NCBI GenBank assembly: GCA_036702975.1
Contig: DATNPX010000045.1
Coordinates: 1-64,000 of the forward strand
Direction: 5' to 3'
Origin: DATNPX01 sp036702975
GTDB lineage: Bacteria; Cyanobacteriota; Vampirovibrionia; Obscuribacterales; Obscuribacteraceae
DNA length: 64,000 bases
A program made the position numbers and the translations under genes. Shown piece after piece: positions 53,720 through 62,382 of this stretch (the stretch's first letter is position 1; each line of letters starts with the position of its first letter). The notes under the pieces are model-generated. The model was not told where the DNA came from, made no database searches, and saw nothing but the letters and a program-made list of their open reading frames with translations.

Positions 53720-53794
53720 AATGGGCCTACTTTTTAGTGGTCTTTTTCCTAAAAGGAGTTTGCAGGTTTAAAAAGCTGAAAAAGAAGGCCTATT
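53720..53794. repeat. Long imperfect inverted repeat before the MshEN-motif gene
   Basis: AATGGGCCTACTTTTTAG (53720-53737) pairs with the complement of CTGAAAAAGAAGGCCTATT (53776-53794) except at about three positions. The 38-base loop contains CCTAAAAGG. It lies 69 bp before the next start codon. It could be a leader-RNA structure, a terminator of an unseen transcript, or a miniature-element remnant. Confidence 0.4.
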
Positions 53795-53862
53795 ATGTTT
53801 ACAGAGGAAATACCACCTGCCACCTGAACTCCATTTGCCTAACCGTAATCTCGAACTCCGCG

Positions 53863-54711
53863 ATGTCCAAGCCATTCAGCTCAATACTCAGTCTTTTTCA
53901 TGACGCAAAAATGCTTGACAAGGCGCACGTGTCCGCTGTCCTGGCTGAATGTGCCAAGCGGCAAATAACTCCGGGCGAGTTTCTTTACAGTTCTGGCGCC
54001 ATGAAACCTGAGGTGATTCGCGCCGCCATACTGGCTCAATTGCTGATAAACGACCGCTTAATGTCACCGGCCATGGCTATGCGTGCCGTACAGCTGACGG
54101 CAGCGCATAACTGCTCTATCGAAGAAGCGTTGGACAAATGTGGCTGGGACAAACGCTATGCAGAGCACATAAGGCTCGTAAGCGAGTTGGCTACGTCCTC
54201 GGGCTGTATTACCGCCAGCCAACGTGACAGTGCTCTCGACCTGTGCCTGGAGAGTCGACTGGCCTTTACTAAGATTCTCCTCGAGCGCCGCGATATTACA
54301 GAACCTGTCGCCGACCTGATTCTGGCGATTGAAGTCTTGCTGCAACAGGAGATAGTCTCGTTTGAGCAAGCTGTGAAGCTGATTGAACGTGCTCGGCAGA
54401 AAAACACGACACTCGAGCAGGCGATTGAGCAGCTTGCAATTTCGGTGCCTCCAAACGCTAAGAGCGTCAAGCTGGGCGAGCTTTTAATCGCTTCAGGGCA
54501 TGTCTCGGCAAGACAGCTCATCGCCTGCATCGAACAAGGACTCTTTCAGCGTGTACGTCTGGGTGAAATTTTGGTGCATGAGGGAATCATTGACGACCGC
54601 ACACTCGCGGCCGCTTTAAAAATTCAGGAGAACGTCAAATTCGGTCTGATAACTGCAAGCGACGGTGTTTCTCAGCTAAAATTAATAGACAGCCCAAGAT
54701 CCCTCAAATAA
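53863..54711 (+). CDS. Protein with MshEN-type (PilB N-terminal) motifs and no ATPase
   Basis: I start at ATG 53863, giving 282 residues; the frame is open back to 53617 but that part is unlike coding sequence. The protein is all-helical. Two successive motifs near the C-terminus (KLGELLIASGHVSARQL at 203 and RLGEILVHEGIIDDRTL at 232) match the 24-residue RLGxxL..G....L...L..Q element of MshEN domains, which binds cyclic-di-GMP in MshE and some PilB proteins. Earlier parts look like degenerate copies. It could sense cyclic-di-GMP, made perhaps by the diguanylate cyclase at 1.5 kb. Confidence 0.7.
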   Translation: MSKPFSSILSLFHDAKMLDKAHVSAVLAECAKRQITPGEFLYSSGAMKPEVIRAAILAQLLINDRLMSPAMAMRAVQLTAAHNCSIEEALDKCGWDKRYAEHIRLVSELATSSGCITASQRDSALDLCLESRLAFTKILLERRDITEPVADLILAIEVLLQQEIVSFEQAVKLIERARQKNTTLEQAIEQLAISVPPNAKSVKLGELLIASGHVSARQLIACIEQGLFQRVRLGEILVHEGIIDDRTLAAALKIQENVKFGLITASDGVSQLKLIDSPRSLK

Positions 54712-54751
54712 AGGACAGGCACTGTCGCTTGTATCAGGTTGATATCTACGC

Positions 54752-56491
54752 GTGAAGGACTCCTTTTCAGCACGATCGCACTCTCCCGATGATCGTCGAA
54801 CCTTCGAATCTGTGCTGGACACAGCCAAAAAGAAGGTGAGCGAGCGTAGCTACAACGCGGCAATTGAAGATTGCAAGCTGGCGATGACGATTCTGCGTTC
54901 GCGCCCACCGTCGATGGCTATTCAGCACTCCATGTCTGAGTGTCTCGAGTGCATGGCTGACGCTTATTTTGCTCAGCAACAACACGAAACAGCTCTTACT
55001 AAATATGAAGAAGCTTTCCAGCTTCGTGGTCAGGTTTTTCAACGGGTAGAGAAGCCCATGATGGAGCTGCTCTTTAAGCTAGAGCGCACTCTGGGAATGC
55101 TATTGAACTCCTCGCATGTGGAGAAGTTCAACGAAACTGAAAATCGGTGGAAGGCGTTTGTTCTGAATCCAGCGCCGGGTGCGCTCGAATCTCGAGTGGC
55201 AGGCGAGAGTGTTATTCCCGGACAGAACGTTGAAGAACTCCAGGAATTGTGGAAGCGAGTTTCGCGCAAGCAAAAATCAGATGTGCGCGTAGCAAATATT
55301 ATGAATCGGCTCAGCATGCCGGCTCTACTTATTCCGGCTGTGATTCTTGTCGTGCTGTCAATCGGCATACCGCTATGCATGACTTATATAAAGACTGCCA
55401 ATGATGCAGCTGCAGAGAAGCAAAACACCGTGGCTGCGACCAAGGACGGCGGCGAGGGCGATAACGAAACCGCTACATCAACGACGACAGGAAACACTAA
55501 CTCTGCTGGTAGCGGCTCTCAAAGTACGACTGCTTCCGTCTCGACGCCTGGCAATTCATCTTCGTCGAGCACCAACAATGCTTCGAGCGGTACTTCCAGC
55601 GGTGCCGCCACCGGCGGCAGTGCCACGCCTGGTACTGCTCCCAGTGATATGGCTGCATGGTACGCGGCACTAAAGACCGGGCAGGTGCCAGAGAAAGAGT
55701 TTGCTACGGCAGATAAATACCTGAGCCTGAAGATCCAAGATGACGAGCAAGTTCATTTGCACAACGGTACGTTGCCAGCCCTGGATTGCGCTTATGTCGT
55801 GGATGGTGGCAATGTCTCGGATTGGTTCAAACTGTTTGAAAAGGCCGCATTCCATAAATGCTACTGGCTTACTTTGACAAAATTTGGCTTAATCGATGGT
55901 GGTGGCACTAACTTTTTCGATACCTCCACACCTGAGTTTTCTACGATTCAGCAGATGACCCGGCTGGCAATTGCTGGCAAAGACTTTGGCGGTATGCGCA
56001 ATATTGGCGGAAGCAACGTGAGCTTTAAATCGCTCGTTGGCAAGAGCGTGAACGATGCGATCAACGGCTTGAAGCCTGAACTTTCTAAGAAGAATGCGAA
56101 CAGCATTGTCTGTATCTCGATGCAAGATCCGAAATCGAGAAGGAAGGTCACGGTCTGGCAGGTCGGCCTCGACCACAATAAAAACCTACTGCCCGCTGGA
56201 CGTGGCGGGCGGAATATTGTCACCAGCGCTGATGTGGACTATAGCAAGCAGGTATTTCCGGACTTTGATACTGTAATCATCACTGACGCATCACTGCAGC
56301 AAACCAGATTCAGGGCTGTTTATGTCTTGAGCATTCTCGCCGCCATATTTCTCGCGGTCTGCATAGCTTCACGCTCTCGAATGGTGCGGTCGGTTGGAGT
56401 TCTGCTCATGATTGCCTCCATCATATTTGCAGTGCTTGCATTGTCCAATACCCTGCAGAGCATTGGGGTTCAGAAGCTAGTGCAACATTAG
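54752..56491 (+). CDS. Membrane protein with N-terminal helical repeats, unknown function
   Basis: This 579-residue protein starts at GTG. Residues 15-130 form TPR-like helices (SYNAAIEDCKLAM, HETALTKYEEAF). A transmembrane helix (190-212) is followed by a Ser/Thr/Gly-rich linker (225-300), a polar domain with no known family, and two final transmembrane helices (VLSILAAIFLAVCIA and VGVLLMIASIIFAVLAL). The domain after the linker is expected outside the cytoplasm. It follows the MshEN-motif gene by 40 bp on the same strand. Confidence 0.7.
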   Translation: MKDSFSARSHSPDDRRTFESVLDTAKKKVSERSYNAAIEDCKLAMTILRSRPPSMAIQHSMSECLECMADAYFAQQQHETALTKYEEAFQLRGQVFQRVEKPMMELLFKLERTLGMLLNSSHVEKFNETENRWKAFVLNPAPGALESRVAGESVIPGQNVEELQELWKRVSRKQKSDVRVANIMNRLSMPALLIPAVILVVLSIGIPLCMTYIKTANDAAAEKQNTVAATKDGGEGDNETATSTTTGNTNSAGSGSQSTTASVSTPGNSSSSSTNNASSGTSSGAATGGSATPGTAPSDMAAWYAALKTGQVPEKEFATADKYLSLKIQDDEQVHLHNGTLPALDCAYVVDGGNVSDWFKLFEKAAFHKCYWLTLTKFGLIDGGGTNFFDTSTPEFSTIQQMTRLAIAGKDFGGMRNIGGSNVSFKSLVGKSVNDAINGLKPELSKKNANSIVCISMQDPKSRRKVTVWQVGLDHNKNLLPAGRGGRNIVTSADVDYSKQVFPDFDTVIITDASLQQTRFRAVYVLSILAAIFLAVCIASRSRMVRSVGVLLMIASIIFAVLALSNTLQSIGVQKLVQH

Positions 56492-56495
56492 CAAT

Positions 56496-56917
56496 TAGTG
56501 CTGGCCCTGACGGTTAGACTCAGGTGCGATGGCGCAGTTCTGGGGAGCGCTCAAAATTGACCTGCAGTAACACTGGCTACACGAATGTAGTTGTTTTTCG
56601 GGACACTCGATCAGCGCCATTCGCTGCTCACGGGTCAGTGACCGAGCTTTCGCGCTAAAAAATCGTTTTGTACTTTCAGCTTGCCTATCTGCTCGAACAG
56701 TCCAGCGACATTCTCCTCCGAAATCGGCGACTTAGGCTGTGTTTTGTCGAACACCGTCACTGCCTTCTCGAGTAGTTCTTTCTTCCAGGCGTGTATTTGG
56801 TGCGGATGGACTTCATATTGACTGGCTATCTCAGCGACAGTCTTTTCACCGCGAACCGCTTCCAATGCAACTTTCGCTTTGAAATCCGCGGTGTTGCTTT
56901 TTCCTTGTTCTTTTCAT
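56496..56917 (-). mobile_element. IS3-family insertion sequence remnant
   Basis: The minus strand carries most of an IS3-type orfA and only the first part of orfB. OrfA has a helix-turn-helix (AEIASQYEVHPHQIHAWKKEL) and the leucine-rich end GLFEQIGKLKVQNDFLARKLG. OrfB begins TREQRMALIECPEKQL and is lost after about 25 residues. Near the orfA start, MKRTRKKQH is out of frame with DFKAKVALEAVRGEKT, as if two bases were lost from a CGCGCG run. No terminal repeats or target duplications were found. The element is dead. Confidence 0.75.
56635..56865 (-). pseudogene. IS3-family transposase OrfA, 5'-frameshifted
   Basis: The longest open part is 76 residues and reads as an IS3 OrfA helix-turn-helix protein, which would bind the element ends. 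The natural ATG (56915-56917) is in another frame. OrfB, the DDE catalytic part, is missing, so no transposase can be made. See the enclosing element. Confidence 0.75.
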
Positions 56918-57158
56918 TTTGCCTCTTCTAGCAATGCTATTTTAAAGGCAGGAATGTCTCTTAGCTATCTCTCTACGCGGTCGGGGCCGGCTTCTAGCCT
57001 CTTCATTGTGGTTCACCTCGATGCAATTAAATCAACGAGCTGTTGCAATTTCGTTGCGGTTGAGGATCAGGTTTGTCTGATGACAAAAAGAAGACGCTTT
57101 ACGTGTGCGCGGAAATGTGTCTGTCGGGTCTTGTGTTAATGACTATGCAAGAAGCTTG

Positions 57159-57578
57159 CTAAGGTTCCATGGCTTTCAGACGCTTCAGGCGCTCCTGGAA
57201 TAGTCGTTGTTCTTCCGCCTTTTTCTTCATTCGGGCAGGATCGCCAAAAAAATAGTCCAGGATGTCAGCTATTGCCTCTTCGGGAGTGGCCCACTCATCA
57301 ACGAAATCAGCCGGCCCAGTACCGCCGCAAGAATCATGTCCGTCTACTACCCAGATATCGTCCAGTAACATGAACTTAATCAGTGGTGCATCAATGTCAG
57401 GACAGGGAGGAGCATCTTGTACAACGGTAGCGTAGCCACCTGAGTACCCAGGAATGTTGTTTCCGGACACGTCTTTGGGTTTACCCACCCAGACACCACC
57501 GCGAAACGCAGGCACTGGAGGCGAAATGTGCAGACCGGCCTGGCGCAATTGATTGAGATATTTTTCGTCAATGGACAT
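57159..57578 (-). CDS. Small hypothetical protein
   Basis: I start at ATG 57578 (AGGTGAG upstream), giving 139 residues. It is soluble, with acidic centre (MLLDDIWVVDGHDSCGGTG) and a charged C-terminal helix (EEQRLFQERLKRLKAME). No family is recognised. It lies 8 bp after a truncated C39/C70-like peptidase gene in a three-gene group, a context in which small immunity-like or accessory proteins occur, but there is no direct evidence for that role. Confidence 0.55.
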   Translation of the reverse strand: MSIDEKYLNQLRQAGLHISPPVPAFRGGVWVGKPKDVSGNNIPGYSGGYATVVQDAPPCPDIDAPLIKFMLLDDIWVVDGHDSCGGTGPADFVDEWATPEEAIADILDYFFGDPARMKKKAEEQRLFQERLKRLKAMEP

Positions 57579-57586
57579 AAACCCAC

Positions 57587-57886
57587 TCACCTTTTCACTC
57601 GATATGCACAATTACCAGTCCAGGCTTTCAGGAAATCCTTCACTGTCATCTCATAACGAGTACCTTCCAGGGGATCTCCAATCATAACGCCTCCGGTCGG
57701 ACTGGGTCCATAGACAATAACCGCATGTGGTGGCTTACGAAATCTATTCCATTCATATTCATCCATTTGTGCAGCCCATGGACCATTTTGTCCTATTTCA
57801 GCGAGGGTGGTCGGTCCTTTCGCACTTGTCCATTCAGGTCCGAGATATTGAGCCAGCTCCTCCAACCAGCAGCAACTGCTTTTCAA
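57587..57886 (-). CDS. C39/C70-like cysteine peptidase fragment lacking the catalytic Cys region
   Basis: These 99 residues resemble the second half of papain-like C39/C70 peptidases: a His in PHAVIVYG, then GGVMIGDPLEG and DFLKAWTG. The first half, which would hold the catalytic Cys, is absent (the SCC near the start is not in the usual GxCxP setting). It starts at TTG without a clear ribosome-binding site. It is probably a gene remnant, though a small non-catalytic protein is possible. Confidence 0.45.
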   Translation of the reverse strand: MKSSCCWLEELAQYLGPEWTSAKGPTTLAEIGQNGPWAAQMDEYEWNRFRKPPHAVIVYGPSPTGGVMIGDPLEGTRYEMTVKDFLKAWTGNCAYRVKR

Positions 57887-57894
57887 GATTTTTC

Positions 57895-58137
57895 TCAGTC
57901 GGTTGCGGTTTTTCGCTCACAGCTTTTGTCGGCTAGGTTGTCTGGATTAGGTTTCAGAAGCGAGACTCGAACTGTCATATTGTTCGTGCCAGTGTCCTTA
58001 AGCAACTGAGCATCCGCGGATGACATTTGGTTTTCTGCGTCAATTAAGCCCTTGAATGCGGTGTTTATCTGGTTCTGATCCGCCTGATTAGGACTCCAGG
58101 CATTTGTATTATTGAAGTCATTCTGATTGTTCGACAT
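57895..58137 (-). CDS. Small Asn/Gln-rich protein, unknown
   Basis: This 80-residue protein has an AAAGGA ribosome-binding site eight bases before its ATG. The first half is rich in Asn, Gln and Asp (NNQNDFNNTNAW); the second is polar with no membrane segment. No family is recognised. It is first in a close group with the peptidase fragment and the 139-residue protein. Confidence 0.5.
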   Translation of the reverse strand: MSNNQNDFNNTNAWSPNQADQNQINTAFKGLIDAENQMSSADAQLLKDTGTNNMTVRVSLLKPNPDNLADKSCERKTATD

Positions 58138-58178
58138 GTTGTTTGTCCTTTTTCCCTCGTGTAGGCAGTCAACTACAG

Positions 58179-58590
58179 CTATTCGTCACCGGTCGGCATT
58201 TTGAATTTTTTTCTGGCAAAGTCTGAAACAGTGTGCTCGAAAACAACGGGCGCCATACCTTCCGTGAAGCTGTTGGCGACCATAAACTTTGGCGAAATAT
58301 GCCATTTTCCGCTCTTATCTATGAAACCAAATCGCTCAGAGTCGCCGATTCCAACCCCGACAACTGCATAGCCTTCGCTAAAATCTCTGGCGCCATCCAC
58401 TGTAAATTGAGAACCGTTCCCGTATACGCTCGCAGCAGGCGGACTGGCAGCAGGTATGAAACCGTTCGTTGAGGCTGCCGCGATAGGATTCTGCTGAAGT
58501 GAATATCTGCAACCGTGGTGACCATTCCGTTTGTATAGGAAGCACTACCGGCAGAGGGTTGCACCGTCTTCCTGTTTGAATGGGAGCCAT
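58179..58590 (-). pseudogene. WG-repeat protein, broken by at least two frameshifts
   Basis: A strong AAGGAG and ATG (58590) begin MAPIQTG, but protein-like sequence continues in a second frame (VQPSAGSASYTNGMVTTVAD) and then a third (NPIAAASTNGFIPAA, FTVDGARDFSEGYAVVG). The last part is a WG repeat (GFIDKSGKWHISPKF..SFTEGMAPV). WG-repeat proteins are beta-rich and often secreted. The intact C-terminal frame starts only at GTG 58400 without a ribosome-binding site. It is either a decayed gene or a site of sequence error. Confidence 0.55.
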
Positions 58591-58622
58591 GGATATTTCT
58601 CCTTAGGTTAATTCTTCTGCTG

Positions 58623-59432
58623 TTACGTAGTTCCTCTAAATAACTTTTTGATTTCTTGCACTTTCTTGATGGTGTCTTGAATCTCGTGTTGGTCTCGCTT
58701 TGGATCGAGGAGTGGTATCAAATATTCAGCAGCTTCTTCAGTAATAGAATGACCCTTCAATCCAAACCAGACGACCTTTCGTTCAACTTGATATGCCTTT
58801 CCTAGGACTAGCCGGAAAAGGTTCCTAGCTTTTGCTTTTTCATTTACTTGCTCATAACACCATCCGCGGCTCAATTCCGCTTCGAGCAATGCAGGATCTT
58901 CTTTCACCGCTTTAGAAAAGAATATTTGCGCATTCTCGAGATGCCTAAGCGCGATATTTTTTTCGCCTTCAGTTCTGGGTGTCTTAACCTTGAATTGGAG
59001 ATGGTCGGCGGCGGGCAAACAGGGTGGGTTATGCTCAAACTCGAAAGGAAGACCGGTCGATGAGGCATCTCCTTTTCTTACTCCCTCGTCATACAGAGGC
59101 CAAGTAATCCCAGTTCGGCTAAACTCATCCTGGTCAATAGGTACGCTTTGAATATGGGAGGCGTAACATAGTGCCTCCAGCCGACCGATGGCGAAGTCAA
59201 TTTGTGCGTTCTTATGGTTACTGTTTCGCGAGTGTGCTCGGTGTTCCTTCAAGTTCGTTAGAACACTCTCTACTGACATAAGCTTCGTTTTGGGTGGGTA
59301 GTACTTCGACACAGCGGGGGCTTGGATAACGAGCCAACTTAGCAAAGTCAGCAACATAACCGCATTTTGAGAATGTACAAGCGTCCGTATAGTTTTTTTT
59401 CCTGTTTCATCCAATCGGTTGCTTTTACTCAT
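58623..59432 (-). CDS. Membrane-anchored TPR-like protein, paralogue of the gene at 60627
   Basis: This 269-residue protein has one N-terminal hydrophobic segment (AVMLLTLLSWLVIQAPAV) and a C-terminal helical repeat region (ALRHLENAQIFFSKAVKEDP, ELSRGWCYEQVNEKAKARNLF). The block ending in GHSITEEAAEYLIPLLDP aligns with the protein at 60627 (CLTKECGEYLIKLLNP). Unlike that paralogue it lacks an EF-hand tail. Its ATG overlaps the stop of an upstream broken frame (ATGA), so it was part of a small operon. Function unknown. Confidence 0.65.
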   Translation of the reverse strand: MSKSNRLDETGKKTIRTLVHSQNAVMLLTLLSWLVIQAPAVSKYYPPKTKLMSVESVLTNLKEHRAHSRNSNHKNAQIDFAIGRLEALCYASHIQSVPIDQDEFSRTGITWPLYDEGVRKGDASSTGLPFEFEHNPPCLPAADHLQFKVKTPRTEGEKNIALRHLENAQIFFSKAVKEDPALLEAELSRGWCYEQVNEKAKARNLFRLVLGKAYQVERKVVWFGLKGHSITEEAAEYLIPLLDPKRDQHEIQDTIKKVQEIKKLFRGTT

Positions 59433-60043
59433 GGTTTTTGTTTTTTTGCACTCGGCTTGGAATTTGCGGTGTTTAAGACTATTTGCGTGATGTCACTCAC
59501 GTACGAATCGAAACTTTCTAATTGCTGCGGCCGAAAGCTTATGCTTGTATGTGTCGGATATGAAGCGAATAAGAATTCGTGTCGCTTCTTTGAGGATTAC
59601 CTGAGGCATTTGCTTTTCTATCAGTCCGACTATCTTTCGATTGTCGAAGATTCGCTAGCGGAATCAAGAATGCGTCGCGAAGTTAAGTCTGACGGTACAA
59701 GCAAAACAGGACCATCTTTCCCACGACAAACGAAACCACCACCTCGCAAATTAAAGGAATCGCCTCGGTCCGGATCTGACAGGCCGACCTTGTGCTTTTT
59801 CACAGACCGGGTTGCTTCTAAAATTCTCTTTTCGGGAACACGCAGTTCACCAAATGCTGGCGCCGGAAAAGCTCCTTTTAACGCCCCAACAACACTGGGA
59901 GCAACAGCATTGCGCCCCTCTGGCTGAGGCGAGCTTCTCGACGCTAGCTTGGCTACGCCAAATATCAATCCAGTGCATGCAGAGACGATAGCGCAAGCGA
60001 AACTAATAGCTAAAAGGCTGGAACGACCTCTACTCATGTCCAT
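59429..60043 (-). pseudogene. Signal-anchored hypothetical protein with an interrupted frame
   Basis: From ATG 60043 there is a 137-residue frame with a signal or anchor segment (SSLLAISFACAIVSACTGLIFGVA) that ends at TAG 59630. Four stops in about 40 bp follow. The same frame then reopens with protein-like sequence (FRPQQLESFDSYVSDITQIVLN) and ends in an ATGA overlap with the next gene. In between, the +1 frame reads smoothly (KIVGLIEKQMPQVILKEATR). Two compensating indels would restore one protein of about 204 residues. The 5' part alone (59630-60043) is the intact frame. Confidence 0.4.
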
Positions 60044-60626
60044 AATCTATCATGAGGCGCGCTTGAGCGTGGGACTGACAGATAAATTCTCGCCGGGTGG
60101 AAAAAGTAGGTCTCAGTCTCATTATTTATGGATCGTCGTAAAAAGCGGCATCGTACTTTTGGTATCATATTTGGTGCCACCCCGCAGTTTCCTTTTACTG
60201 GAACGGTATGAATAAAATCGAAGCGATGATATCAGGTTCGAGCAAAATGCAACATCAGACTTTTGCGCACTCCTCTGGTCGAGGATCAGAAATGGCAGTA
60301 ACAATGTTTCGTCTTGGCTCCAAAAAGCGCCCGGAATAGCCTTTTCGAGTGCCACATTCAAAAATATAACCCACATTTCAGACGGATCTGGTTTTCTAAG
60401 GCATCGCCTATGGTGCTAGTGATCCAAAAAAAAAGACAAAGAAAGAAGGACTTAAGGATAATTTGTCAACTTTTACCTGGCAAAGATAATCGGTTCAGAC
60501 CGAGCAGAGATACGCCGTGCGTAAGAGGAAACCACCTGAGAACGCCAAAGACAACATTTGACAAAAACTAGTAAAATGTCCAATTTGCTTAGTAAAGCAT
60601 TGATTAGGAGTTTTTCGGAGTGGACT
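60044..60626. other. 583-bp region without a supported gene
   Basis: Short frames on both strands lack ribosome-binding sites and look non-coding. The sequence is A/T-richer than the core of the window. It should contain the promoter of the forward gene at 60627 and, on the other strand, of the broken gene ending at 60043. Confidence 0.5.
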
Positions 60627-61784
60627 ATGAAATTCAACAGCATTTTTTTGCAGGCTATTCTGGGATTGCTAGTCAGTTGCGAAACTGCGGCCGCCCACTG
60701 GGAGGTTCCAGAGACGCATGACGTGCCGGTTGACCGCTTGGTCACGAACCTAGAAAAATACGAGAGCAAACTCTTACCTGCTTTGCAAAACAAAGAACGT
60801 GCAAGAATTGAGTTTCAAATTGGCCGACTATATTCTATGTCCTTTGCAACCAAGTCGGATCAAGCAAAGGAGTCACAGTCGACGCCTACAAAAGGGCAAG
60901 AAGCTCCACAAGTTTATTTTGGTTACGGTCCCGAGCATCACCAGCTTCCAGTTGCCGCGCCGACATCTGCTCAAAACGAAAGTTGGAGTCATGGACAACT
61001 CACTAAAGCAATCGCACACTTGCGAAATTCGGTCGAGCTAGATCCTAGTCTTATCGGAGCTCGTTTTGGGCTTGCGTGGTGCCTCGATCAGCAAGGAGAA
61101 AAAGGTCCCGCAAGAGAGCTTTATCGTACAGTCTTCGATGAAGCTTACATTAAAGAGTGCGGAAAAACTGGATTCTCAGGACGTTGCCTCACAAAGGAAT
61201 GTGGCGAATATTTGATTAAACTCTTAAATCCGTCCTCTGATTCCAAGGAGATCGCAGAAATTCAAGCAAAAATGAAAAAAGCGAATGAAAACTTCAGGAA
61301 GGTCACACCCATATTGATTCCGCTGACGAAAAATGCTCGCCTTTCCGAACTCATTCAACAAAAACCCGTAGTCTTTGCCTTGGACGGACAACAACCCAGA
61401 AAGCACAAAACTTGGATTACACCAAAAGCAGGCTGGCTGATTTTCGACCCTGCCGGAACGCGTCAAGTATATTCTGGTGTCCAATTGATTGGAGAAGTCA
61501 CGTTTTGGATATTTTGGAACGACGGATATGAAGTTCTCAGAGCCTTAGATGACGACGGGAATGGATTCGTTTCCGGCGATGAATTATCCGGTCTGGCCGT
61601 ATGGCAAGACCTCAACTGTGACGGGGTGGCTCAAACCGACGAAGTCCTTGCACTATCATCTTTAAAGATCAAATCGCTAAATTATCGATGCGACTATAAG
61701 GGGCGAGATTATTTGAAGTGCTCAAACGGTGTCGTTTTAGAGGACGGAATTGTATTGCCAACCTTTGATGTATGGATCCGGTAG
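60627..61784 (+). CDS. Secreted helical-repeat protein with paired EF-hand loops
   Basis: I start at ATG 60627 (GGAG six bases upstream), giving 385 residues with a signal peptide (SIFLQAILGLLVSCETAAA). The middle is TPR-like and matches the paralogue at 58623 (GLAWCLDQQGEKGPARELYR). The C-terminus has two adjacent EF-hand calcium loops, DDDGNGFVSGDE and DLNCDGVAQTDE, each with ligands at positions 1, 3, 5 and 12. Such loops bind calcium in many secreted bacterial proteins. Function beyond calcium binding is unknown. It is opposite in strand to its paralogue. Confidence 0.7.
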   Translation: MKFNSIFLQAILGLLVSCETAAAHWEVPETHDVPVDRLVTNLEKYESKLLPALQNKERARIEFQIGRLYSMSFATKSDQAKESQSTPTKGQEAPQVYFGYGPEHHQLPVAAPTSAQNESWSHGQLTKAIAHLRNSVELDPSLIGARFGLAWCLDQQGEKGPARELYRTVFDEAYIKECGKTGFSGRCLTKECGEYLIKLLNPSSDSKEIAEIQAKMKKANENFRKVTPILIPLTKNARLSELIQQKPVVFALDGQQPRKHKTWITPKAGWLIFDPAGTRQVYSGVQLIGEVTFWIFWNDGYEVLRALDDDGNGFVSGDELSGLAVWQDLNCDGVAQTDEVLALSSLKIKSLNYRCDYKGRDYLKCSNGVVLEDGIVLPTFDVWIR

Positions 61785-62186
61785 GTTCGTCTGGCTATTC
61801 TCTTATCGGCTTCTGGCAATTTCCGTCTTAACTTGAGCTGGTGACTTTCGCACAAGTAAGAAGGTAAAGGCGCTCATTGGTAAGGACCGGACCCGGAATA
61901 AATCGGCTTTTCTTGGAGTCGAATGCGCTGCAAGGCAAGCTGGGTTCGACTAAGCGAAAAATCGCAGGATTATTCATGTCTAGCCTTTTTTAAGGTCTGG
62001 TGTGGATACTCTAGGATGACCAAATTCTGTGGTCTGCAAGACTGATTTTTTTTTGGCAGCACGTGTGGCTAAAATGGCAGGACTAGCAATCCACATAACT
62101 GCTAAGTGCGGACACCAAAATTGGACATGCCACATCCGATGGTCAGACATAGCTTTGACTGAAGCAATTCCTATTGAGCACTGAAC
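61785..62186. other. 402-bp intergenic region between converging genes
   Basis: No supported gene. A run of nine T at about 62045-62053 follows a weak GTCT-GCA-AGAC stem and could be a terminator for the forward gene, but the stem is only 4 bp. Confidence 0.3.
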
Positions 62187-62360
62187 TCAGTAGTGTATGT
62201 AAAAAAGGACGCGCAACACAAACAGTAAAACGGCACCCAAAGCCGTAATCCCTAAGGCGAAGGATATGAGCAACAGGCTGCGGCGACGAGCTTTCTGTAG
62301 AGCCTGTTTCTCTGGGGCTTGCCGCTCCTCCATTTGTTCTTGAGACACGATTGGCTCCAT
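62187..62360 (-). CDS. 57-residue single-pass membrane protein
   Basis: ATG 62360 has GAGG six bases upstream and opens a 57-codon frame ending at TGA 62187. The first half is charged (SQEQMEERQAPEKQALQKARRR) and the second is one clear transmembrane helix (LLLISFALGITALGAVLLFV), with Arg residues on the cytosolic side (positive-inside). It overlaps a longer spurious frame on the same strand. No family is recognised; small proteins of this design often modulate larger membrane complexes. Confidence 0.65.
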   Translation of the reverse strand: MEPIVSQEQMEERQAPEKQALQKARRRSLLLISFALGITALGAVLLFVLRVLFYIHY

Positions 62361-62382
62361 CAATCACCTCGTCAAACAATTT

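Noticed and set aside
56879..57139. 86-residue forward frame next to the IS remnant
   Set aside because: It partly covers the IS3 orfA start on the other strand and has no protein-like features.
59367..59927. 186-residue forward frame
   Set aside because: It is antisense to the signal-anchored gene, has a Cys/Phe-rich unlikely composition and no start signals.
60122..60376. 84-residue minus-strand frame
   Set aside because: No ribosome-binding site, no family and unlikely composition.
62143..62379. 78-residue minus-strand frame
   Set aside because: A different frame of the same strand has a proper ribosome-binding site and encodes a credible membrane protein (62187-62360).
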